Source of the DNA: Spirochaetia bacterium
Lineage (GTDB): Bacteria > Spirochaetota > Spirochaetia > PWKH01
Direction: 5' to 3'
Assembly (NCBI GenBank): GCA_021736505.1
Contig: JAIPFU010000076.1
Coordinates: 1 to 8,289, forward strand
Length of the DNA: 8,289 bases
A program made the translations under genes and the position numbers. Under the pieces are notes generated by a model that saw only the letters and a program-made list of their open reading frames with translations, ran no database searches and had not been told where the DNA came from. Below, piece after piece: positions 1 through 5,647 of the stretch. How positions within the stretch are numbered: the stretch's first letter is position 1; each line of letters opens with the position of its first letter.

Positions 1-94
1 GATAGCCTTCAGTCAGCTTTCCCCCTTGAACGCTATAGTGAAAGTGTACAATATTAACTGTAACATTTCCCATGATTATATATTCTGCCCTCAT
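1..94 (-). CDS. Possible partial small ORF running off the left edge
   Basis: An open frame starts at ATG (bases 92-94) and runs 31 codons off the left edge without a stop. A second in-frame ATG lies at bases 71-73. The visible residues include VNIVHFHYSV and end in GGKLTEGY. I do not recognise it. No convincing ribosome binding site precedes either ATG; the nearest purine-rich stretch (GAGGG) is about 14 bases before the second one. It follows the truncated capsid gene on the same strand, so it could be the next phage gene or unrelated DNA joined at the truncation point. It could also be chance. Confidence 0.2.
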   Translation of the reverse strand, partial: MRAEYIIMGNVTVNIVHFHYSVQGGKLTEGY

Positions 95-173
95 AAAGAT
101 TTGGGTAACTGATAAAATTCCAGTTTACGTAACTCTCTTCGAGTCGACAAGCCTACTGTAGTTGTGTTCTTTG

Positions 174-1061
174 TCAAGCCAGATCAGAAGTCCATTTACT
201 CGGCCGACCAGCAAAGGTGACTTTTGCATCTACCTGGATATAGGTTGAATCCAGCTGCCGATAGACATCAGCATCATAGGGATTAATCCAGATTTCTGGA
301 CTCAGCAGTCCCATCTCAAAGAGGTCATACACAAATGCTGAGATATTTGCATGCGAAAATGCTCCGCTTGAAGCCTGTCCATTCTCTCCAATAAACCAGT
401 TCAGTCCGCCCATGACCGATTCATTCGTATTATCTGATGGGGATACTCTGGGGTTTCTCCAGACAGCTCGTCCCATCTCAAGAAACAGCCGCTGCAGCTT
501 TTTCTTAATCTTGTTCTCAAGAGTTAAATTCAAGCCGCCGCTTCCATATTGGTCAACAGCTTCCTGGGTTCCGGTAAGCACAATGGCATCATCAAAGATC
601 TGGGTCCTATTGTACCGGGATATGGGGGTATTCACATCATAATCCTGACGTGCTGATCCCTGCTTCCGGGCATTGCCAATATAGATCACCTCATCTCCGC
701 TGACATGATTCCCATCACCTGAGAGCACTGCTATAGTCACTTCATGGGTATCGTGGTTGATAGCTGTCGCCTTGAATACCGTCTCTCCTATCGAAAAGAG
801 GGATCCGACACGCAAGCCTTCACTGGTCTGGAGACTTACTGTGGTGCTGACTCCTGCGGTATAGTCTGCAGTCAGAACCGTCCCGATCGGCAGTCGCCGG
901 TCATCAAACCATTTGGGATCAATCGCTTTTACTGAATTGCCGAGCCCGATGGCATTCAGCAGCCGAGTTGCCGGCATCTGTATCTCATAAAAGAGATTTG
1001 ATACATCTACTGCATTCTGCGGTACATCATAGGTAACAACACCTTCTGCGGGTATAAACAT
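174..1061 (-). CDS. Phage major capsid protein, SU10/DUF5309-like, C-terminally short
   Basis: This encodes a 295-residue HK97-fold type capsid subunit of the SU10 major capsid protein family, which assembles the phage head. Family-like features are the N-terminal segment around residues 23-53 (NLFYEIQMPATRLLNAIGLG, then PKWFDD), a beta-rich insert at about 60-130, and the core stretch NTPISRYNRTQIFDDAIVLTGT at about 144-165. A helix follows (LENKIKKKLQRLFLEMGRA, 181-199), then MGGLNWFI (217-224). Start choice: ATG at 1061 has AGGAG about 9 bases upstream, right after the scaffold stop. The protein ends at SKWTSDLA, about where family members have a Y/T-x-S-D-F-G segment followed by a further strand-rich C-terminus of some 40-60 residues. 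No other frame downstream resembles that C-terminus, so the gene is probably truncated. The family call is from recall, not a database search. Confidence 0.75.
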   Translation of the reverse strand: MFIPAEGVVTYDVPQNAVDVSNLFYEIQMPATRLLNAIGLGNSVKAIDPKWFDDRRLPIGTVLTADYTAGVSTTVSLQTSEGLRVGSLFSIGETVFKATAINHDTHEVTIAVLSGDGNHVSGDEVIYIGNARKQGSARQDYDVNTPISRYNRTQIFDDAIVLTGTQEAVDQYGSGGLNLTLENKIKKKLQRLFLEMGRAVWRNPRVSPSDNTNESVMGGLNWFIGENGQASSGAFSHANISAFVYDLFEMGLLSPEIWINPYDADVYRQLDSTYIQVDAKVTFAGRPSKWTSDLA

Positions 1062-1080
1062 ATATTTCTAGCTCCTTATG

Positions 1081-1410
1081 TTATTTGTCTTTAAATAAAT
1101 TCTGTAATTGGGTGTTCGTACTCCCCTTCGGCGGATGATCTCCACCCTTCGGGGTCCCCCCATTCATGGCTGACTTCTTCGCCTGTTCCATCCCGGCAGC
1201 AAACTGACTCTTCATAAGCTCTTTCAGCCGTTTCCCGTTGTCTCGGATCTCTTCCTGGGTGCTTCCGGGAATCAATACGGCATCCTCTTCACTCAGTCCT
1301 GCCCGCTCTGCAGAGAGCAGCCTGACATCCTGGAGAAAGGCTTCCTTGTCTTTCTTTTCCTGCTCTGCTCGCTCTTTTTGCTCGGCAGCCTTGCGTTCTT
1401 CTTCGCTCAT
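1081..1410 (-). CDS. Phage scaffold-like protein, C-terminal part (second frame)
   Basis: A 109-residue, highly charged protein. An alpha-helical acidic/basic stretch (MSEEERKAAEQKERAEQEKK, residues 1-20) leads into a less charged C-terminus with Gly/Pro-rich sequence near 84-96 (NGGTPKGGDHPPKG). This resembles the second half of DUF4355-type scaffolding proteins, which guide capsid assembly and sit immediately before the major capsid gene, as here. Its ATG overlaps the stop of the upstream frame (ATGA), so it could be made by translational coupling. The phrase before it in this frame is also open (ending A-E-K-N-Q), so a -1 shift at the A7 run would give one protein of roughly 199 residues, a normal length for the family. 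I think it more likely to be part of one scaffold protein than an independent gene. Confidence 0.6.
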   Translation of the reverse strand: MSEEERKAAEQKERAEQEKKDKEAFLQDVRLLSAERAGLSEEDAVLIPGSTQEEIRDNGKRLKELMKSQFAAGMEQAKKSAMNGGTPKGGDHPPKGSTNTQLQNLFKDK

Positions 1411-1682
1411 CTGGTTTTTTTCAGCTCTTCGAGCTCTTTCTGCAGCTTGGTGACTGATTTATCTTTACCGGAATTTGCTTTTTTAAGCTCCTCCAGCTGC
1501 TGCTTCAAGGCTTCAATCTGCTCATCAGCCTGTTTCTCTTCGGTCGTATCCTGCTCATCTGAAGATTTGGTATCCTCTATGTCAGTATCGCCCGATTCTT
1601 CTTTTTCTCCATCAGCATTTCTGGCGGCACCTCCATCATCTGGGGATAGGCAAAAGGGGAAAAGTCTTAATACTGTGTCCAT
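1407..1682 (-). CDS. Phage scaffold-like protein, N-terminal part (first frame)
   Basis: A 91-residue acidic protein. A short hydrophobic N-terminus (LRLFPFCL, residues 5-12) is followed by a Gly/Ala/Asp-rich linker and a Glu/Lys-rich coiled-coil stretch (QIEALKQQLEELKKANSGKD, 55-74) continuing to the stop. This order matches the start of phage capsid scaffolding proteins of the DUF4355 kind. Start: ATG at 1682 is preceded by a strong binding site, GAGGAGG at 1691-1697, with 8 bases of spacing. The frame ends inside the helix just after an A7 run, with ELKKTR then TGA, which is unnatural for this family. The downstream frame continues the same helix. The likely explanation is a frameshift (mutation, assembly indel or programmed slip). 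Confidence 0.6.
   Translation of the reverse strand: MDTVLRLFPFCLSPDDGGAARNADGEKEESGDTDIEDTKSSDEQDTTEEKQADEQIEALKQQLEELKKANSGKDKSVTKLQKELEELKKTR
1415..1421 (-). other. A7 run at the scaffold frame switch
   Basis: Read on the minus strand, seven A residues follow CTG. The first frame reads CTG AAA AAA ACC AGA TGA. Slipping back one base gives CTG AAA AAA AAC CAG ATG AGC and continues into the second frame. A GAAGAG motif lies just upstream, but closer than the spacing expected for a stimulatory Shine-Dalgarno. No clear downstream hairpin was found. A simple indel is as likely as programmed frameshifting. Confidence 0.45.
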
Positions 1683-1735
1683 GAATTATTCCTCCTCAAG
1701 TCCAGCCCCGCAGGTCCGGCCTTGTGTATGAAGAC

Positions 1736-1765
1736 AGTATCGTATGGGGGGATGGAAGGTTTCAA
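1736..1765 (-). promoter_or_regulatory. Weak candidate promoter upstream of the scaffold gene
   Basis: On the minus strand a TTGAAA box (1760-1765) is followed after 18 bases by GATACT (1736-1741), about 50 bases upstream of the scaffold start. The match to a sigma-70 type promoter is only partial, and phage head genes are usually read from far upstream. Confidence 0.2.
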
Positions 1766-1884
1766 AGGAAGAAGTTCGGAAAAATACAATAGAGAAGAAT
1801 GTTCTGGTAATTATTTATTCTACATCTGGTTATAGTATATCAAATAATAAATACTGGGGGTTCTTATTGATTGTGAATAACTTA

Positions 1885-1920
1885 AATCATGACTCCCAGC
1901 CATTATGGGTTATCATGATT
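1885..1920. repeat. Imperfect inverted repeat (hairpin or operator-like)
   Basis: AATCATGA (1885-1892) and TCATGATT (1913-1920) are perfect 8-base inverted arms. Inside them CCCA (1895-1898) and TGGG (1906-1909) can also pair. There is no T-run on either side, so it is not a typical terminator. Role unknown. Confidence 0.35.
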
Positions 1921-1951
1921 GATATACTGGAGTGTAAAAATCATAAAAACT

Positions 1952-2001
1952 CTGTACATCATGAATACTAGGTACAGTTAAAACTTAAAAGGCTACTGTT
2001 T
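1952..2001. repeat. Direct repeat copy A, 3' side of lipoprotein gene
   Basis: Two blocks are shared with the copy at 4354-4402 in the same orientation: CATCATG-A-ATACTAGG (1957-1972, one difference) and TAAAAGGCTACT (1986-1997, identical). The block starts are 29 bases apart here and 28 in the other copy. Block 1 is flanked by CTGTAC (1952-1957) and GTACAG (1972-1977), which can pair. Confidence 0.5.
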
Positions 2002-2014
2002 CCCACCATACAGT

Positions 2015-2049
2015 AAAAACCCCTGGGGAGATCTCCCAGGAGCTTTTTT
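2015..2049. terminator. Probable bidirectional rho-independent terminator
   Basis: CCTGGG (2022-2027) and CCCAGG (2035-2040) form a GC-rich stem around a GAGATCT loop region that is itself nearly self-complementary. Six T follow on the plus strand (2044-2049). On the minus strand five T follow a G-run (2015-2020). It lies about 35 bases after the lipoprotein stop and most likely ends that transcript. Confidence 0.7.
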
Positions 2050-2083
2050 ATCTTGTGGAAAAAACTACAGAATCAGATACCCC

Positions 2084-4216
2084 TTAATTATTCCAGTCAG
2101 GATGGTATTCAGGATTTAATGGAGAACCAGATGAAAAATCATCATAATCCGTGACATTGCTCACATCCCAGCTTGAGATGTCCTGATTGAAGGAATTTGC
2201 ATTAGAGAACATAGCATACATATTCGTCACACTGCTCACATTCCAGCCTGAGATATCTTGATTGAAGGCATCTGCATGCTGGAACATTCTGCTCATATAC
2301 GTCACACTGCTCACATCCCAAGCTGTATATTCATCTTCAGTTCCCTCATTAATTATTCTTGTATCAATATTCTGATTGAAAGCATCTGAAGAACCGAACA
2401 TACTAACCATATATGTCACACTGCTTGTATCCCAATCTGAGATGTCCTGATTGAAGGAATTTGCATTAGAGAACATAGCATACATATTCGTCACACTGCT
2501 CACATCCCAAGCTGTATATTCATCTTCAGTTCCCTCATTAATTATTCTTGTATTAATATTTTGATTGAAAGCATCTGCATTTTTGAACATACTACCCATA
2601 TACGTCACACTGCTTGTATCCCAACCTGAGATGTCCTGATTGAAGGCTCCTGCATACTGGAACATACTACCCATATCCGTCACACTGCTTATATCCCAAC
2701 CTGAGATATCCTGATTGAAGGTTCCTGCTCCATCGAACATACTTCTCATGGTCGTAACACTGCTTGTATCCCAGCCTGAGATGTCCTGATTAAAAATTGT
2801 ATTATCTTTGAATAATTCACTCATATCCGTTATTTCGGAAGTATTTACATTCGTTACATCGTCCCCATTAGCAATCATTAGCTCTAACTCGCCTCGTGTT
2901 AATCGTGGTGCTTTATACACCACCGCTGTCTGTGGTGAGCCTGTAAGTGCATACCCCTCAGGGCTGGTAATCTCAACAGTAACCGCTTCACTATCACCAA
3001 CCGTTATGTCTGAAATCTCAAGGCTTCTTGTTGTTCCCGTTCCTGTTAAAGCACCTTTTGCTGCTCCGGTTACGCTGATATCATCTGCTGTCAATGTTGT
3101 CGGGTCTACATCAAAGGTCAGTAGTAATCCTGTAGAATCTGCTGTACCCGATGTTCCACCGGCCTGAACTGCATTTTGGAATACCACATTTGTAGTTGTT
3201 TCTTCCGCTCCAGTTGCTGTCACACTCTCTCCATATCCTCCCATGGAGCCTCCATCAAGCACCAGCAAGGATACCGTAAATGTTCCCACTTGCGTAAATG
3301 TGTAGGGGAAAGGGCTCCCCGTTCCTACTTGTGTTCCATTCACATTCCAGCGGTACTGGACTTCTTCAGAATGTATGCCTGTTGAAGTAAGAGTTATCTC
3401 ATCCCCTACCTTCACCGTCTCAGGCAATCCAGTGAAGGAAACGGCTAAAGGGTTTTCCATATCCTCCTGTATGTCTACTTCAACACTGCCAACCCCAAAT
3501 TGAATATGCTCTTCTGATACGCTGATTGTTCCCGTTGTGGTCTCGTCTTTTACAATACGCAGAACAAATACTCCGTCCCAGACCAGTTCCTTCCCTGTAT
3601 CAGGAACATCTTCATACAGTCCTACGGTTACCTCATACCAGCCTGCAGCAAGAGTAAAATCACCTGCAGCACTCTTACCAACATCAGTATCCACTGTGAT
3701 CTCAGTAGAATCTACAATAATATCATCACCTTCTCGATCTCGTATGGTTACCCACACCTGGGGGTATTCAATCACCCCTTCAGTATCTACCCAGTCCATA
3801 TCAACAGATAAAGTTCCATCACCCTCTAGTGGACGCATGTAGGCAGTCTCAGTTGCTGTCTGGCTTTTTCTGACAGTGACATCTAGGGTTGCTGTTGCTA
3901 TCTCATCCCCACCTTCATTGTAACCCGTCAGGGTGATCACCCAGGGACCTGCAGCCAAATCGTCTCGTACAAATGTACCCTCAGAAAAGTTTTCTACTGT
4001 AAATGCATTTCCTCTCGGTCCATCTCCTTCAATTAAATAGCTTGCAATGCCCATTTCAATGGTGGGTTCCCACACAAGATTAGTCCCTCGAGAACTATCA
4101 TTAAACTGAAGCACAAGAGTCCCCTCACCACTTCCAAACAGATCGCAGCCTACAAAACTGAGTGCAGGTAAGACAACCATACAACTAATCAATATTGCTA
4201 CTATATTCTTTTTCAT
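2084..4216 (-). CDS. Exported lipoprotein with PKD/Ig-like domains and BspA-type (DUF285) repeats
   Basis: A 710-residue putative surface lipoprotein. Residues 1-23 form a lipoprotein signal peptide (MKKN, then a hydrophobic core) with the lipobox S-F-V-G and Cys24 as the acylation site. Residues 31-235 are beta-rich segments resembling modules of spirochaete lipoproteins. A PKD-like domain lies at about 256-336 (RWNVNGTQ near 289). A further Ig-like domain lies at about 343-435 ([19 protein letters not shown]). The C-terminal 465-690 holds eight tandem BspA/DUF285 units of 25 residues (pattern M-x-x-M-F-x-x-A-x-x-F-N-Q-D-I-S-x-W-D-x-S-S-V-T-x). Units 4 and 6 are 38 residues because of the insert [13 protein letters not shown]. 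Such repeats are known from adhesins such as BspA; an adhesive role here is inference. ATG at 4216 has AGGAG at 4223-4227. The gene appears single-transcribed, with its own promoter-like site and terminator. Two pairs of near-identical DNA blocks within the repeats indicate recent duplication or conversion. Confidence 0.85.
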   Translation of the reverse strand: MKKNIVAILISCMVVLPALSFVGCDLFGSGEGTLVLQFNDSSRGTNLVWEPTIEMGIASYLIEGDGPRGNAFTVENFSEGTFVRDDLAAGPWVITLTGYNEGGDEIATATLDVTVRKSQTATETAYMRPLEGDGTLSVDMDWVDTEGVIEYPQVWVTIRDREGDDIIVDSTEITVDTDVGKSAAGDFTLAAGWYEVTVGLYEDVPDTGKELVWDGVFVLRIVKDETTTGTISVSEEHIQFGVGSVEVDIQEDMENPLAVSFTGLPETVKVGDEITLTSTGIHSEEVQYRWNVNGTQVGTGSPFPYTFTQVGTFTVSLLVLDGGSMGGYGESVTATGAEETTTNVVFQNAVQAGGTSGTADSTGLLLTFDVDPTTLTADDISVTGAAKGALTGTGTTRSLEISDITVGDSEAVTVEITSPEGYALTGSPQTAVVYKAPRLTRGELELMIANGDDVTNVNTSEITDMSELFKDNTIFNQDISGWDTSSVTTMRSMFDGAGTFNQDISGWDISSVTDMGSMFQYAGAFNQDISGWDTSSVTYMGSMFKNADAFNQNINTRIINEGTEDEYTAWDVSSVTNMYAMFSNANSFNQDISDWDTSSVTYMVSMFGSSDAFNQNIDTRIINEGTEDEYTAWDVSSVTYMSRMFQHADAFNQDISGWNVSSVTNMYAMFSNANSFNQDISSWDVSNVTDYDDFSSGSPLNPEYHPDWNN
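2147..2824 (-). repeat. Eight tandem BspA-type coding repeats
   Basis: The eight units begin at residues 465, 490, 515, 540, 578, 603, 641 and 666 of the lipoprotein. At DNA level, 2174-2241 and 2438-2505 are identical over 68 bases, and 2300-2388 and 2489-2577 match over 89 bases with two differences. The other units are more diverged. The order of the units (38-residue unit followed by a 25-residue unit, twice) suggests a duplicated two-unit block. Confidence 0.85.
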
Positions 4217-4246
4217 AAAGATCTCCTAATCGTATTATGTTAGTTC

Positions 4247-4275
4247 AGTGTATACCCCATAACAGGTGAACACAA
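4247..4275 (-). promoter_or_regulatory. Candidate promoter of the lipoprotein gene
   Basis: On the minus strand TTGTGT (4270-4275) is followed after 17 bases by TACACT (4247-4252). Each matches four of six consensus positions for a sigma-70 type promoter. The gap to the start codon is about 30 bases, which would leave a short leader holding the AGGAG binding site. Confidence 0.4.
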
Positions 4276-4353
4276 TACTGATGGGTAGATATTTATACTA
4301 TATTACAGAGATTTTTTGTTTTTTCTTTCTGACTTCATTTTTAATTTATATAC

Positions 4354-4402
4354 CTCTGCATCATGGATACTAGGCATTATTTATAATAAAAGGCTACTTT
4401 TC
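4354..4402. repeat. Direct repeat copy B, 5' side of lipoprotein gene
   Basis: This carries the same two blocks as 1952-2001: CATCATGGATACTAGG (4359-4374) and TAAAAGGCTACT (4387-4398). Around block 1, TGC (4357-4359) and GCA (4374-4376) can pair at the positions where copy A pairs TAC with GTA, so one base pair has changed on both sides. That is slight evidence that the structure matters. Confidence 0.5.
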
Positions 4403-4800
4403 TTTTTTATCGAGTAAGAGAATCCCCACCCTCTTCATACTCCCTTAAATAATTTAAATAAAAGATATGAAAATTTTTGTGTTAAACGGTACAATGCTGC
4501 GGGCAATCCTCAGGACTATGGTGGGATTTTAAGTACTTAACGCTGTGGTTTGAAAACCAGTGGTGGCTTTCGTTCTTTCTTTACCTATTCTCAATTTTTT
4601 AATTATTGGCAATTTTTATAAAGCATGTAGGAAAGTGTTCTTTTTTCAGTGTAGAACTCTCCGAGAAATTACAAATGGGTTTATCCTTACAAAAGCAAAA
4701 GACTCTTGTGAAAAATACTTTTCCCCCGATAAAGTATTTGTACAAACCCTCTATAAGTATGTTAGTATTATATGAATTTGCTTTGAAAAAGGATAATCAT

Positions 4801-5175
4801 ATGAAAAAGCTATGTTTGCTGTTAGCAATAATGATGACTGCGTTTCCTTTAGTGGCTGATGAAAATACAAGATATAGTGATGGAATGACTCCATTAATGA
4901 AGGCAGTACAAAACAACGAAAGCACTGAAGTTGTTTCAGATCTTCTTGAAGCTGGGGCTGATGTGCATGCTAGGGCTGATTTTAGATGGACACCTTTGAT
5001 GTTTGCAGCTATATGGAATGAAAATCCAGAAGTCATTACAGTATTGCTTGAAGCAGGGGCTGAAGCTTTAGTAGAAAGTTCTTCTGGAAAAAAAGCTATT
5101 GATTTTGCAAAAGAAAATGAATCACTAAAAGGGACAGAAGCTTATTGGGAATTGAATGATGCTAGTTTTGAATAG
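4801..5175 (+). CDS. Small secreted ankyrin-repeat protein
   Basis: A 124-residue protein. Residues 1-19 look like a Sec signal peptide (MKK, hydrophobic core CLLLAIMM, cleavage likely after LVA before DEN), so the product is probably periplasmic or exported. Two ankyrin repeats follow, at about 28-60 (GMTPLMKAV ... LLEAGADVHA) and 62-92 (RWTPLMFAA ... PEVITVLLEAGAE), then a partial third (GKKAIDFAKEN, 97-107). Ankyrin repeats mediate protein binding; the partner is unknown. The ATG at 4801 was chosen because AAGGA lies 7 bases upstream and the signal peptide begins there. An in-frame ATG at 4606 would add 65 residues that hide the signal peptide. Single gene with its own terminator. Short exported ankyrin proteins of this style are frequent in spirochaetes (recall). 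Confidence 0.8.
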   Translation: MKKLCLLLAIMMTAFPLVADENTRYSDGMTPLMKAVQNNESTEVVSDLLEAGADVHARADFRWTPLMFAAIWNENPEVITVLLEAGAEALVESSSGKKAIDFAKENESLKGTEAYWELNDASFE

Positions 5176-5211
5176 TGCTTTGATCGGCTCTGTAAAAATA
5201 ACGAGTGAAGT

Positions 5212-5252
5212 ACCTAATCCCTACATTATTTATTATGTATGGGATTAGGTTT
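5212..5252 (+). terminator. Rho-independent terminator of the ankyrin gene
   Basis: ACCTAATCCC (5212-5221) pairs with GGGATTAGGT (5241-5250). The stem continues with TACAT/ATGTA across one bulged T, then three T follow. It starts 36 bases after the ankyrin stop codon. Confidence 0.75.
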
Positions 5253-5262
5253 CAATATTTAT

Positions 5263-5385
5263 TCATTTAACTTCCCCCTGCACCCTCTTCATTGCCCTCC
5301 CCCCCCCAGCACCGCATATACGCTTTATCTCGTTCAGGCATGCACATGTATCTCTAAAGTAGATAAATATCACAACTTTCCTCAT
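5263..5385 (-). CDS. Possible 40-residue ORF containing a G9 run
   Basis: ATG at 5385 is preceded by GAGGAAACTT, a plausible binding site with 5 bases of spacing. The frame is 40 codons long: MRKVVIFIYF, then a Cys-containing middle (CAC at 14-16, Cys24), then GAGGG and a basic end (RAMKRVQGEVK). I do not recognise it. The Gly stretch is encoded by nine consecutive G (5299-5307 on the plus strand as C9), so any length change there alters the C-terminus. Convergent with the ankyrin gene; its stop lies just past that gene's terminator. It may be real or chance. Confidence 0.25.
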   Translation of the reverse strand: MRKVVIFIYFRDTCACLNEIKRICGAGGGRAMKRVQGEVK

Positions 5386-5584
5386 AAGTTTCCTCGCCTC
5401 ATTATATTAAGCAACACTACCTTTTAATCTTTTTACTGTTTGGATTATTTGGATTATAACAAAAGAACTTTTTTATTAACATTTTCTAATTTATATTTAT
5501 GTTTTATAAGTTTTGAATTATGTTTACGCTACCGATATCTTATGTTTCTATAATAAAATACATAAGGAAGAAGTCAAAGTAACT
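5386..5584. other. AT-rich intergenic stretch
   Basis: No gene seen. It contains an inverted repeat CTTATGT (5539-5545) with ACATAAG (5560-5566) around a 14-base AT-rich centre. The base composition falls sharply here relative to the sequence before 5340, marking the edge of the AT-rich DUF262 segment. Confidence 0.4.
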
Positions 5585-5641
5585 GCTAAATAGATAAGAA
5601 ATCAATACTTCGCATTCAAGAGCAGTTCTTTTTTATTTAGC
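5585..5641. terminator. Long hairpin just after the DUF262 gene
   Basis: Bases 5585-5600 and 5626-5641 are 16-base arms that pair except for one wobble and one mismatch, around a 25-base loop. The hairpin begins 7 bases past the DUF262 stop, so it likely shapes the 3' end of that transcript. There is no T-run after it on the minus strand, so classic intrinsic termination in that direction is doubtful. A second, weaker pairing (AACTGCT 5581-5587 with AGCAGTT 5621-5627, then C and six T) could work on the plus strand. Confidence 0.4.
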
Positions 5642-5647
5642 AATTAA

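Larger units (their letters stand above)
174..1697 (-). mobile_element. Prophage remnant: capsid scaffold and major capsid genes only
   Basis: Two adjacent phage head functions in the usual order (scaffold then major capsid protein) occupy this stretch. No terminase, portal or protease is visible upstream, where a host-type lipoprotein gene begins, and the capsid gene breaks off at its 3' end. The scaffold frame is also split. This pattern fits a decayed prophage. The left limit cannot be settled, because phage genes could continue beyond the window. The right limit is set at the scaffold ribosome binding site. A short frame just upstream, ending in GLEEE and a stop inside that binding site, might be the tail of a lost upstream phage gene, but this is weak. 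Confidence 0.5.
1683..2083. other. Intergenic region between phage remnant and lipoprotein gene
   Basis: About 400 bases without a convincing gene. It holds the scaffold binding site, an imperfect hairpin (1885-1920), one copy of a direct repeat (1952-2001), a second small hairpin (TACTGT at 1994-1999 with ACAGTA at 2010-2015) and the terminator of the lipoprotein gene. A 75-codon open frame on the plus strand at 1744-1971 has no binding site and an unremarkable composition. Confidence 0.5.
4217..4800. other. Long intergenic region between divergent genes
   Basis: About 580 bases separate the divergently read lipoprotein and ankyrin genes. It contains the lipoprotein promoter, direct-repeat copy B (4354-4402), a perfect 12-base palindrome TTAAGTACTTAA (4529-4540) and a small hairpin GGTTT-GA-AAACC just after it. 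A 21-codon frame at 4467-4532 begins MKIFVLNG but has a weak binding site and stops early. An open frame extends the ankyrin gene upstream to 4606 but looks non-coding. No structured RNA gene could be confirmed. Confidence 0.45.

Noticed and set aside
105..129. Hairpin after the capsid gene as a terminator
   Set aside because: The stem is short and bulged and has no T-run on the minus strand.
1744..1971. 75-codon plus-strand open frame in the gap before the lipoprotein gene
   Set aside because: No binding site, chance-like composition, and it overlaps a hairpin and a direct repeat.
2808..3842. Plus-strand open frames opposite the lipoprotein gene
   Set aside because: They are Ser/Thr/Val-rich mirror frames of a repetitive coding region and lack binding sites.
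4534..4575. GCGTTAAGT on the minus strand as the right end of an attC site, or a tRNA-like anticodon arm in CTGGTTTTCAAACCACAG
   Set aside because: No matching RYYYAAC box lies within about 150 bases upstream on that strand. There is no acceptor stem, no T-arm (GGTTCGA-type) and no CCA end, so neither an attC nor a tRNA is supported.
4606..4800. Longer start for the ankyrin protein at 4606
   Set aside because: The added residues are not ankyrin-like, would bury a clear signal peptide, and the 4801 ATG has a proper binding site.
5239..5427. 62-codon plus-strand frame across the C9 run
   Set aside because: It starts inside the ankyrin gene's terminator stem and has a low-complexity Pro/His/Leu composition without a binding site.
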